A stretch of 26,437 bases of DNA from Bacteroidales bacterium. Its GTDB lineage: Bacteria > Bacteroidota > Bacteroidia > Bacteroidales > UBA1715. The position numbers and the translations under genes are program-made. Every line of letters begins with the position of its first letter. The first letter of the stretch is position 1. Location of the stretch: the NCBI GenBank assembly GCA_017618935.1, contig JAFZTG010000133.1, positions 1 through 26,437 of the forward strand, given 5' to 3'. Below the pieces are notes generated by a model. It did not search any database. It saw only the letters and a list, made by a program, of their open reading frames with translations, and was not told the DNA's origin. Shown piece after piece: positions 1 to 7,617 of the stretch.

Positions 1-341
<341 letters not shown>

Positions 342-366
342 TATCTCTTTTCTCAATGTTTATTTT

Positions 367-399
367 GTAGAGACGTGCCATGGCGCGTCTCTACTTTTT
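367..399 (+). terminator. 28-bp palindrome plus T-run after pgi (REP-like terminator)
   Basis: Arms GTAGAGACG (367-375) and CGTCTCTAC (386-394) pair perfectly. The ten central bases continue the palindrome through a U-G pair around GCCATGGC, and TTTTT follows at 395-399. It lies between pgi and the next gene on the same strand, so it probably ends the pgi transcript. The arm sequence resembles the short interspersed palindromes found in many copies in Bacteroidota genomes. That last statement is from memory and was not searched. Confidence 0.72.
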
Positions 400-1548
400 A
401 TGGATACGATGAAATTTCTGTTCGTCATTTTCATTTTTCTGCTGATTCTGTTCTCACCCGATTTCTACATATACGAAACGGTGGTGAAACCCATGGTTAT
501 GGGAGGGTTTCAGTGGTTGTACTGGGTTCCGCAGATTGCAGTTTTGCTGTTGATGGTGGCGTTTGCGTTTGAGGCAGACCAAACTGCAAAATTCCGTCAT
601 ATTGGTTTTGCAGGATTTGCGTTGCTCTGTCTGCAATTACCCAAAATTGCCTACACGTTGGTTGCACTTGTCGGCCGACTTGCCGCCTTGGTACATATTC
701 CAACAGCACCGTTTACCGTTATTGGTGCCGGTTTGGCGGGAATCATTCTTGTGACGTTGCTGTATGGTTGTTTTGTGGAATTGTACCAGTACGACGTGCG
801 AAAGGTTGAAATCGCATCTCCGAACTTGCCACAAGCATTCGATGGTTACAAAATCGTGCATATATCCGACATTCATAGTGGTTCGTGGAATCCGAACGGC
901 AAGCAAATGAAACGAATGGTTGAACTTGTTAATTCACAAAATGCCGATGTGGTTTGTTTCACAGGCGATTTGGTGACGAACAACCATAGCGAGATTGATC
1001 CATTTTTTGATTTGTTGCAACAAATTCGTGCAACCGACGGCGTGTTTTCAGTGCTTGGGAACCACGATTATTCTTTTCTGATGAGTTCTCGCGACACGTT
1101 GCAACGACTGATTGAGAAAGAGCAAAATCTTGGCTGGCGGTTGCTGTTAAACGAAAATGAGAAAATCACTCGTGGCAACGACAGCATTGCCATCATCGGC
1201 GTTGAAAATGTTGGTCGTCCGCCATTTCCCCACGTGGGAGATTTACCAAAGGCAAGTCTGGGTACCGAAGGAATGTTCCGCATCCTACTTTCACACGACC
1301 CGACACATTGGCGTGAAGAAGTGATTCCCAAAACCGACATTCCGTTGACGCTTTCGGGACACACGCACGCAGGGCAATTGGATTTGCCGTTTCTCTCGCT
1401 TTCTCGCTCAATGTATCCCGAATATCGGGGATTGTACACCGAGGGCGAACAATCGCTCTATGTGAACGCTGGACTGGGCTTCACGTTCTTTCCGATTCGC
1501 ATTGCCGCACGACCGGAAATTACGGTTATCACGCTGAAAACAAAATAA
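400..1548 (+). CDS. Membrane-anchored calcineurin-like metallophosphoesterase (YkuE/YaeI-like)
   Basis: The protein has 382 residues. Residues 1-125 hold about four hydrophobic membrane segments, and the C-terminal two thirds is a metallophosphoesterase domain. All the metal-binding motifs are present in order: DIH (157-159), GD (189-190), GNHD (220-223), SHD (298-300) and GHTH (320-323). The family hydrolyses phosphomonoesters or phosphodiesters with a two-metal centre. YkuE/YaeI-type members are membrane-linked and some act on lipid-linked substrates, but the substrate here is not predictable. The ATG at 400 abuts the terminator T-run. A second in-frame ATG at 409 (MKFLFV) is an equally good or better start, preceded by a weak GGAT. 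It is followed by a convergent operon with a shared terminator. Confidence 0.88.
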   Translation: MDTMKFLFVIFIFLLILFSPDFYIYETVVKPMVMGGFQWLYWVPQIAVLLLMVAFAFEADQTAKFRHIGFAGFALLCLQLPKIAYTLVALVGRLAALVHIPTAPFTVIGAGLAGIILVTLLYGCFVELYQYDVRKVEIASPNLPQAFDGYKIVHISDIHSGSWNPNGKQMKRMVELVNSQNADVVCFTGDLVTNNHSEIDPFFDLLQQIRATDGVFSVLGNHDYSFLMSSRDTLQRLIEKEQNLGWRLLLNENEKITRGNDSIAIIGVENVGRPPFPHVGDLPKASLGTEGMFRILLSHDPTHWREEVIPKTDIPLTLSGHTHAGQLDLPFLSLSRSMYPEYRGLYTEGEQSLYVNAGLGFTFFPIRIAARPEITVITLKTK

Positions 1549-1578
1549 ATAGGTATTGTTGCCAACACCTATTTTTTT
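1547..1578. terminator. Bidirectional terminator between convergent metallophosphoesterase and ACP genes
   Basis: Arms AAATAGGTATTG (1547-1558) and CAACACCTATTT (1563-1574) pair with one mismatch across a 4-base loop, followed by T's on the plus strand. On the minus strand the hairpin is followed by ATTTTGTTTTC. It overlaps the last codon and stop of the ACP gene, so it can end transcripts from both sides. Confidence 0.8.
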
Positions 1579-1799
1579 GTTTTTTCATCAATATAATTGA
1601 CAACCCCGCCTACCGTTTGAAACGGTTGCATGGTATCGAAACGAAAATCAAACTCTTTTTCGATTGCCAACGCCAAAAGTAACATTGATAACGACGTAAT
1701 GCCCAAATCTTGTTGCAATTGCGTGTCCATCGTTATTTTTGATGTGTCAACATTGGGTATGACAGTTTCAAATATCGTTTTCAGTTTATCTATTATCAT
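1569..1799 (-). CDS. Acyl carrier protein, dedicated to the adjacent ligase/acyltransferase
   Basis: This 76-residue acidic protein has the four-helix acyl carrier protein pattern. The phosphopantetheine attachment site is in DLGITSLSML, with Ser36 at the start of helix 2. The usual Asp before that Ser (DSL) is Thr (TSL), so it is not the canonical fatty-acid-synthesis AcpP. The holo form would carry an acyl chain as a thioester. It is the last gene of a three-gene minus-strand operon, 26 bases after the acyl ligase, which probably charges it. The acyltransferase at the head of the operon would use the chain. Assignment as an ACP is firm; the pathway is inferred from neighbours. Confidence 0.88.
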   Translation of the reverse strand: MIIDKLKTIFETVIPNVDTSKITMDTQLQQDLGITSLSMLLLALAIEKEFDFRFDTMQPFQTVGGVVNYIDEKTKK

Positions 1800-1825
1800 T
1801 TTGTATCTATTTGAAATGTAACGTA

Positions 1826-3316
1826 TTATGAATTTTTACGGTCAACTTTGAGCGCACCTGTACGTTTGAAGTCTTCGGTACGGACTTTCATGTTGATGAT
1901 TCGTGCATACGGTGGCAGTTGTGTGTTTATTTCATTTACCAACGCCTGCAATTTTTGTTGAATTGTAGCCGCGTCGTCGCCTTGGAACGATTCCATTCGA
2001 GGCAGGATTTCAATACCGACAACTTCCTCGCCGTTTACTATAACTGGTTTCACCAAACAGTCACGCACCAACGGATTCTGATAAAATTTTTCCTCAATTG
2101 ACTCAGGCACAATATTTTCGCCATTCTTCAGCAAAATGATATTTTTAATACGACCTTCTATGAAAAGATATCCCTTCTCGTCCTGACGAACAAGGTCGCC
2201 AGTCTTTAGCCAACCGTCTTCCAAAGCCTCTTTCGTCGCTTCTGGATCGTTGTAATATCCTTGCATAATGTTGTCGCCTTTCACCCACAATTCTCCATTG
2301 ACAAACTTGAGTTCCTGGCCTGGATATGGCTGTCCGACAGATGTTGGAAGCGTTTCCACGTCGGCATTTCCAGAAACTAAATTGGCACTTTCGGTCAATC
2401 CGTAGCCAAAGAGCAATTTTATGTTCAGTTTCTTGAATTCCTTAATCAATACTGGTGGAACGTTTGCCGCACCCGAGATAACAACCTCCAGAGCGCCACC
2501 CAAGAATCCCACGCCGTGTACTTTGACAAGTCCGAGCAAAATTTCGCATAAGCCCGGAACCAGCACCAAACACGTTGGTCTCACCATAGGCAACGTACCG
2601 ATTCCCGCCTTCATGTCCTCGCAGGCGTACACCAAAGCACCTGTGTAGAAGCACGACAGCAAGCCACGAACAACACCAAAAATGTGTGAGAATGGCAAAA
2701 ATGCAATATATCTATGTTCTTTCAAAACGCTGGTAGTCATAAAGATACCGTTGAATGCGCCACGCATCATATTTCCGTGAGTAAGCATTACACCTTTAGG
2801 AACGCCGGTGGTTCCTCCCGTGAAGAAAATACTTGCCAGAGTATCTTTGGTAACGGCAGCGCTTGGCGTGAACGTGTCGGCAATTTCGTGTGTGGAAAGC
2901 ATCTTTACCGAAACTTTTTCGCACATCGGCTTAAACTCGTCACGGACGAACATTGCAGCCACGTCGAATTTCTTTAACGAGCCCAACATCTGCATTTCTT
3001 GCAAAACGGCTGGAAACATTACCGTTACATATCCGGCTGACGTAATTGCCAAATAAAGTTCCATCGCGTCAATCGAGTTTCTGTCCCAAACTGCTATATG
3101 TGAGCCTTTGGGCAGACCTAGTTGTTCGATAAGGGTACGGCGTTTACCTATACGTTCGTAAAATTCGGCGTATGTGTACGTCGTTTTCATATCCGATACG
3201 GCCTTACGGTCAGCGTAATCGTTTTTCAATTTTTCCAAAAAATCGGCCAAAGTCGGCATGTACGATAGTTGTGCCAATTCTTCAGCAGGAATCATGTCAT
3301 AAAAATAATTTCCCAT
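1826..3316 (-). CDS. AMP-dependent acyl ligase (acyl-ACP/acyl-CoA synthetase, ANL superfamily)
   Basis: The protein has 496 residues. Adenylating-enzyme motifs are in order: FFTGGTTGVPKG (P-loop-like A3, about 164-175), GYGLTES (A5, 304-310), KTGD (A7, 371-374) and GRIKN (A8, 388-392). A C-terminal RTGALK places the likely catalytic lysine at about 490. The enzyme activates a carboxylic acid as acyl-AMP and transfers it to a thiol. The ACP gene 26 bases downstream makes ACP the likely acceptor, with CoA as the alternative. The start ATG is preceded by AAGGAT, a reasonable ribosome site. It lies 24 bases after the plsC-like gene, so the three genes are surely cotranscribed. The substrate (fatty acid or aryl acid) cannot be read from sequence. 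Confidence 0.88.
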   Translation of the reverse strand: MGNYFYDMIPAEELAQLSYMPTLADFLEKLKNDYADRKAVSDMKTTYTYAEFYERIGKRRTLIEQLGLPKGSHIAVWDRNSIDAMELYLAITSAGYVTVMFPAVLQEMQMLGSLKKFDVAAMFVRDEFKPMCEKVSVKMLSTHEIADTFTPSAAVTKDTLASIFFTGGTTGVPKGVMLTHGNMMRGAFNGIFMTTSVLKEHRYIAFLPFSHIFGVVRGLLSCFYTGALVYACEDMKAGIGTLPMVRPTCLVLVPGLCEILLGLVKVHGVGFLGGALEVVISGAANVPPVLIKEFKKLNIKLLFGYGLTESANLVSGNADVETLPTSVGQPYPGQELKFVNGELWVKGDNIMQGYYNDPEATKEALEDGWLKTGDLVRQDEKGYLFIEGRIKNIILLKNGENIVPESIEEKFYQNPLVRDCLVKPVIVNGEEVVGIEILPRMESFQGDDAATIQQKLQALVNEINTQLPPYARIINMKVRTEDFKRTGALKVDRKNS

Positions 3317-3340
3317 ATCCTTAATTTTAAATTTTTACTC

Positions 3341-4009
3341 TTATATCGTTTTGTTTTCTTTTCGTCTCTCTGGATGTCGTTCCCACAGCAACGCCTGCAT
3401 TTCCAGCATTTTTGAATGCAGTTTTTCGGTCTGTTCCTGTATGTAATCGGCCGTCATTCCTTGCGTTGGCGGGTCAATACGGAATGTGTCGCTTACCAGC
3501 AAACGAAGCCGTCTTCCGAAAATCCAGTGATACGGTCCGTCAATGTAAATCATAACAAGCGGAACTTGTGCCAACGCCGCAATCGTCGTTATTCCCGAAT
3601 GAAACGGCAGAATCTCGCCATTTTTGCCATGGCGGCCTTCGGGATAGATAGCAATATGTTCGTGCTGATTTTTCAATTTGTCAATCGCCTGATAAATCCA
3701 ACTGGTATCCAATTGATAGCGGTCGATAGGTATGCAATTCATGTGACGGAAGAAAAACGCCTGCTTGGGGTCGTCAAAGCGGTCTTTTGCAGCCATGTGG
3801 CAGATTTTTTCGTGAACAAACGAAGAACCTATCACCATTCCGTCAGCATGCCAAATATGATTACTCACGATTATGCTCGGCTCCTTGAGAATATTGTTTT
3901 TTGCCGAAGCAGTCACATATTCAACTTTTGGTCTGAAAAATAGGTGTGCTAAACAAAATATCGTCCATCGCAATACTGTATCAAATATCTTGCTTAAAAA
4001 TTTCTTCAT
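3341..4009 (-). CDS. PlsC-family 1-acyl-glycerol-3-phosphate acyltransferase-like protein
   Basis: This 222-residue protein has an N-terminal hydrophobic segment (about 13-26) and the lysophospholipid acyltransferase motifs. Motif I is NHIWHAD (50-56), the catalytic NHx4D. Motif II is CIPIDR (92-97). Motif III is YPEGR (122-126), and VPLVMIYIDGP follows as motif IV. The family transfers acyl groups from ACP or CoA to a hydroxyl at the inner membrane. It is the first gene of the operon with the acyl ligase and ACP, which suggests acyl chains charged onto that ACP are handed to this enzyme. Lysophosphatidate is the textbook acceptor, but a different lipid or a glycolipid (a glycosyltransferase lies divergently upstream) is equally possible. 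Confidence 0.87.
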   Translation of the reverse strand: MKKFLSKIFDTVLRWTIFCLAHLFFRPKVEYVTASAKNNILKEPSIIVSNHIWHADGMVIGSSFVHEKICHMAAKDRFDDPKQAFFFRHMNCIPIDRYQLDTSWIYQAIDKLKNQHEHIAIYPEGRHGKNGEILPFHSGITTIAALAQVPLVMIYIDGPYHWIFGRRLRLLVSDTFRIDPPTQGMTADYIQEQTEKLHSKMLEMQALLWERHPERRKENKTI

Positions 4010-4032
4010 CTTTTTAGAATTCTTCTTTTTTA

Positions 4033-4040
4033 CAAAAGTA
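4033..4040 (-). promoter_or_regulatory. -7 promoter element of the plsC-ligase-ACP operon
   Basis: On the minus strand this reads TACTTTTG, an exact match to the Bacteroidota -7 consensus TAnnTTTG, 23 bases upstream of the plsC-like start codon. No clear TTTG -33 element is seen at the expected spacing, so this is a motif match only. Confidence 0.42.
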
Positions 4041-4165
4041 CGAATTTAAAGTTGTAGAAATCCCATTTTCCAATGTTTATAGCCGAAATGAACAAATTTA
4101 GCCCTGAATTGAAAAAAGCACGTCATTTTACACAAAGCGAAACTCTTACTTTCTCAAAAATTGCC

Positions 4166-4173
4166 TACATTTG
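4166..4173 (+). promoter_or_regulatory. -7 promoter element for the glycosyltransferase gene
   Basis: TACATTTG matches TAnnTTTG exactly. It overlaps an in-frame TTG at 4171, which argues that the TTG is promoter sequence and that translation starts at the ATG at 4192. The resulting leader would be short. No clear -33 element is seen. Confidence 0.38.
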
Positions 4174-4191
4174 AAAAAAATAAATTTCACA

Positions 4192-5316
4192 ATGACGCTT
4201 TTTATATTGTCAATCATACTCATTTATGCATATATTCTGCTCATATTGTTTGCGTTACGTGGATGGTTGCGAAAAGACAAGTCAGAAAAAACCGAACATT
4301 CATTTCCGTTTTGTTCCGTTGTCATTGCCGCCCGAAACGAGTCGCACAATATAGAAAACACCCTATCCTCTCTCCTCTCGCAGCACTACCCTGCCGAATG
4401 CTTTGAAATCCTTGTGATTGACGACCATTCGACCGACAACACGTTAGAGTTATTGAAACAAAAAGAGCAACAGTACGAAAATGTGCGCGTTTTTTCTGCT
4501 CCCGACGACTGCATTGGAAAAAAGCAGTCGCTTCGTCACGTGCTCCAATTTGCAAAAGGCGACCTGATTTTGTTTACCGATGCCGACTGCAACGTGAATG
4601 AAAACTGGATTGAAAGTTACGTGGCGTTTGCCAACGACCATAAAGGAAATCTCTATTTCGGAAATGTGATTCCGCAAATTGACAGCACATCATCGTGGAT
4701 TGAAAAATGCGTTGCATTAGATTTCATCGGCATTCTCGGCGTACAAAACGGATTGGCAAACAGCCGTCACGCATTCAGTTGCAACGGTGCAAATCTGTGC
4801 ATAACAAAATCTTTTTATAAAAACGCCTACGAGACCAACGAATCCTATGCTTCGGGCGACGACGTGTTCTTACTCCATACGGCAAAGCGAATCGACAAAG
4901 ACTCCGTTTTTTTCATTCCCGACTCCAACGCTGCAATAAAAACATCGGTTCCCTCCACGCTCAAAGATTTTTTCAAACAACGCATCCGTTGGGCGTCGAA
5001 AGCAGGCGGCTATAAGGATTTCACTGCAATTCTCGTCGCCTTAATTGTATATACATATTGTATGGCAATGACAATTTGTGCCGTAGGCGCATGTTTGGGC
5101 TACATACAATTATTCATTGTTTTTTCATTATTATTTGTCTCAAAACTGTGTATCGACCTGATTCTCTTCATAGTAACAGCCAAACGTTTTGAATCACAAA
5201 AATACTTATGGTTGGCACTTCCGTTTGAATGCGTGTATTTTCTATACATTACAATAGTTCCCATTTTTTCATCATTAAAAACAACAAAATGGAAAGAAAG
5301 AGAACTCAAAAAATAA
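4192..5316 (+). CDS. Membrane family 2 glycosyltransferase (GT-A fold)
   Basis: The protein has 374 residues from the ATG at 4192. An N-terminal membrane segment (about 2-22) leads into a GT2 domain containing AARNE (46-50), the nucleotide-binding VIDDHS, the DxD-type TDADC (metal binding, about 129-133), GDD (222-224) and QRIRW (263-267). This last is the Q/RxxRW motif of processive or lipid-linked transferases. Two or three further membrane segments follow. The layout resembles ceramide-glucosyltransferase-like and BcsA-like enzymes that transfer a sugar from a nucleotide donor to a lipid or growing glycan at the inner membrane. It is divergent from the acyl cassette, so a role in a glycolipid is possible but unproven. 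A longer form from TTG 4171 is less likely. Confidence 0.86.
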   Translation: MTLFILSIILIYAYILLILFALRGWLRKDKSEKTEHSFPFCSVVIAARNESHNIENTLSSLLSQHYPAECFEILVIDDHSTDNTLELLKQKEQQYENVRVFSAPDDCIGKKQSLRHVLQFAKGDLILFTDADCNVNENWIESYVAFANDHKGNLYFGNVIPQIDSTSSWIEKCVALDFIGILGVQNGLANSRHAFSCNGANLCITKSFYKNAYETNESYASGDDVFLLHTAKRIDKDSVFFIPDSNAAIKTSVPSTLKDFFKQRIRWASKAGGYKDFTAILVALIVYTYCMAMTICAVGACLGYIQLFIVFSLLFVSKLCIDLILFIVTAKRFESQKYLWLALPFECVYFLYITIVPIFSSLKTTKWKERELKK

Positions 5317-5323
5317 TTATTTC

Positions 5324-5331
5324 TATTTTTG
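5324..5331 (+). promoter_or_regulatory. -7 promoter element for the Gate-domain membrane gene
   Basis: TATTTTTG matches TAnnTTTG exactly, 16 bases upstream of the ATG at 5348. The leader would be only about 10 bases and no -33 element is obvious, so cotranscription with the glycosyltransferase gene (31-base gap) is also possible. Confidence 0.33.
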
Positions 5332-5347
5332 TAAAAAAATAAAGGCA

Positions 5348-6574
5348 ATGGCATTAAACTACATTTGGATAGCATTTTTTCTCATTGGTTTTGTAGTAGC
5401 CCTTATTCGCCTTATTTTCTTTGGCGACACCGAAATTTTCTCCCAAGTGATGCAAGGAGCGTTTTCCGACGCGAAGAACGGCTTTGAGATTTCTCTCGGA
5501 CTTACGGGCGTACTGTCGCTTTGGCTCGGATTTATGAAGATTGGCGAGCAAGGCGGTGTCATCAACGTGATGGCAAAAATCATTGCTCCGTTTTTTAGAA
5601 AGATTTTTCCTGAAATTCCCAAAGACCATCCCGTATATGGCACAATTATGCTGAACATTGCCGCCAATATGTTAGGGCTCGACAATGCCGCTACCCCAAT
5701 GGGTTTGAAGGCAATGAACGAGATGCAGGAATTCAACAAGGAGAAAGACACAGCCTCGAACGCACAAATCATGTTTTTGGTGCTGAACACCTCGGGACTG
5801 ACGCTCATTCCCACAACCATAATGGTGTATAGAGCCCAAGCCGGTGCCGCCGACCCGACGGACATTTTTCTACCCATATTATTTGCCACGTTCTTTTCTA
5901 CGTTGATAGGATTTCTCGCCGTTGCCATCATACAGAAAATCAATCTTTTGAATAAGACGATTTTGTTGTATCTGGGAAGCATTACGGCAATCATAGTAGG
6001 TTTACTGTTCTATCTCAAATCACTTTCGCCCGAAACATTGGGTGTAGTTTCGAGCGTTTTGAGCAACCTCATATTGTTTGGCATCATCATCGCATTCATT
6101 GTTGCCGGTCTCATCAAGAAAGTCAACGTGTTTGAGGCATTTATCGAAGGTGCGAAAGACGGTTTTGGCGTAGCCATAAAAATTATACCTAACCTTATCG
6201 CCATCTTGGTCGGCATAGGAATTTTCAAGACGGTTGGCGGCCTTGACCTTATTTGTAGCGGACTTGCGTGGTGTTTCGACAGTATGGGAATCAACACGGA
6301 TTTTGTGCCAGCCTTGCCAACGGCAATAATGAAGCCACTCAGCGGTTCGGGAGCACGAGGCATGATGATTAATGCAATGAACACTTACGGAGCAGACTCC
6401 TTTGCAGGAAAACTCGCCTGTATATTTCAAGGTTCCACCGACACGACATTCTATGTGATTGCCGTATATTTTGGTTCCGTGGGCATTAGAAAGACCCGCC
6501 ATGCCGTTGGTTGTGGTTTGATAGCCGATTTTGCAGGAATCATTGCTGCCATTCTGATTGCATATATGTTTTGA
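5348..6574 (+). CDS. Nucleoside-recognition (Gate-domain) membrane protein, SpmA-SpmB fusion type
   Basis: This 408-residue protein is highly hydrophobic, with about nine or ten membrane segments. It contains two Gate (nucleoside recognition) domains in tandem. The first (about 45-165) has LDNAATPMGLKAM and NTSGLTLIPTT, as in spore maturation protein A. The second (about 275-395) has LPTAIMKPLSGSGARG and QGSTDTTFY, as in spore maturation protein B. In Firmicutes SpmA and SpmB are separate proteins needed for spore core dehydration. Fused versions are usual in non-sporulating Bacteroidota, where the transported substrate is not known. No sporulation genes are nearby, so the spore name should not be taken literally. 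Confidence 0.88.
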   Translation: MALNYIWIAFFLIGFVVALIRLIFFGDTEIFSQVMQGAFSDAKNGFEISLGLTGVLSLWLGFMKIGEQGGVINVMAKIIAPFFRKIFPEIPKDHPVYGTIMLNIAANMLGLDNAATPMGLKAMNEMQEFNKEKDTASNAQIMFLVLNTSGLTLIPTTIMVYRAQAGAADPTDIFLPILFATFFSTLIGFLAVAIIQKINLLNKTILLYLGSITAIIVGLLFYLKSLSPETLGVVSSVLSNLILFGIIIAFIVAGLIKKVNVFEAFIEGAKDGFGVAIKIIPNLIAILVGIGIFKTVGGLDLICSGLAWCFDSMGINTDFVPALPTAIMKPLSGSGARGMMINAMNTYGADSFAGKLACIFQGSTDTTFYVIAVYFGSVGIRKTRHAVGCGLIADFAGIIAAILIAYMF

Positions 6575-6773
6575 TAAAAGAAGGGGCAAATAGCCTTTAT
6601 TATTATAACAAACTGAATATTAGGCACATACACAAATATTTTTTCACATTTCACTCGAAAAAAAGACAGTGGAAAAACAAATAGTTTTTACTTTTTTATA
6701 AAAAAAATTACTTTTTGTATTGAATTTATTAAAAATTCTTTATTTTTATCGTGCAAAATTTTAATAAGCGGAT

Positions 6774-7490
6774 ATGACTACACAAAAGACATCATCAAAG
6801 AACCGAAGTTATGAGCTAAAAAAGCTCAAAGCGGAATGCGTAGCTGAAGAGAACAAAAGATACAATACCTCGCAAAAATTCCGTAAGAATGGTATTTCTG
6901 CAGTTGAAGAGGGAAATAAAGGTTTAAAAGCTACGAAATGTGAAGTCTTTCTTTATATAGTAAGTAAAGATGCTACTCAAGCCAATAGCTTGCAAGAACA
7001 ATTCAAAACCATCAAGGGATATAGAAAAACAAAAGCATTCGCTAGTGTTGCTGAAGTTAGCGATTACGTAACAAAATCAAAATACAACAACAACACTATT
7101 ATTATTTTAACATATGTAACTCCCGAAGACGAAAATTCTGCTGAAATTCAAAGCGAAATTGAAGCAATGAAAGCGTTAAAGGCAGTAGATCCAAGTATGG
7201 ATATGATGGTTTTAACAGGAACTACTCTTGATTCCGGTTCTGTTGATTTCAACTCAATCTACAAAAGTAACGAGTCATTTGCGCAGATTTTGAAAAATGT
7301 TACATGGGCTGTTCGCGAACAAGACCGTATTCGTCGACAAGTTGAGGCAAAACAATTTATTAGAGTAGCAATCATTTCATTCTTCTCTTTCTTTGTTTTG
7401 TTGTTTGCTGTGGATTTCATCACAGGTCTTATGGATGACAATCCAAATCCATCAGGAATATTCGGTATCCTACCAATTCCTCACGATTGA
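6774..7490 (+). CDS. Membrane protein with degenerate receiver-like domain
   Basis: The protein has 238 residues and no function I recognise. Residues 1-55 are charged and Lys-rich. Residues 56-180 have the alternating strand-helix pattern of a response-regulator receiver: VFLYIVSKD as strand 1, TIIILTYVTP as strand 3 and MDMMVLTGT as strand 4. The strand-3 position that should hold the phosphorylated Asp is Tyr/Thr, and no conserved strand-5 Lys is evident. A single membrane segment lies at about 199-217, followed by a short Pro-rich tail. The N-terminal domain is predicted cytoplasmic. It is monocistronic: the upstream gap is 199 bases and a strong terminator follows. The receiver resemblance is a visual fold call, not a motif match. 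Confidence 0.7.
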   Translation: MTTQKTSSKNRSYELKKLKAECVAEENKRYNTSQKFRKNGISAVEEGNKGLKATKCEVFLYIVSKDATQANSLQEQFKTIKGYRKTKAFASVAEVSDYVTKSKYNNNTIIILTYVTPEDENSAEIQSEIEAMKALKAVDPSMDMMVLTGTTLDSGSVDFNSIYKSNESFAQILKNVTWAVREQDRIRRQVEAKQFIRVAIISFFSFFVLLFAVDFITGLMDDNPNPSGIFGILPIPHD

Positions 7491-7513
7491 TAGATACACA
7501 TTTCATAATAAAG

Positions 7514-7543
7514 AAGGTTGTTCATTAGAACAACCTTTTTTTT
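7514..7543 (+). terminator. Rho-independent terminator after the receiver-like gene
   Basis: A perfect 10-bp stem, AAGGTTGTTC (7514-7523) with GAACAACCTT (7528-7537), has an ATTA loop and runs into a T tract to 7543. It begins 24 bases after the stop codon at 7490. Confidence 0.92.
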
Positions 7544-7555
7544 GCCCCAAAACAA

Positions 7556-7589
7556 AAGAGGTCACCTCACGGTAACCTCTTCTTTTTTT
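7556..7589. terminator. Second, bidirectional terminator facing the PurF-like gene
   Basis: AAGAGGT and ACC (7556-7566) pair with GGT and ACCTCTT (7571-7581) around a TCAC loop, with one internal mismatch. A run of seven T's follows on the plus strand, and TTTTGTTTT follows on the minus strand. It sits between convergent genes and can serve both. Confidence 0.8.
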
Positions 7590-7617
7590 AGTTTATACAA
7601 TATTGTTTCAATTAACA

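Noticed and set aside
4171..4191. Glycosyltransferase start at TTG 4171
   Set aside because: The TTG lies inside a perfect -7 promoter match, and an ATG 21 bases later opens directly on the membrane segment.
5359..5994. 211-codon minus-strand open frame opposite the Gate-domain gene
   Set aside because: It is fully antisense to a clear membrane-protein gene and has no recognisable domain; a shadow frame.
5348..6574. Evidence for sporulation
   Set aside because: SpmA/SpmB resemblance only; fused forms are usual in non-sporulating Bacteroidota and no spore genes are near.
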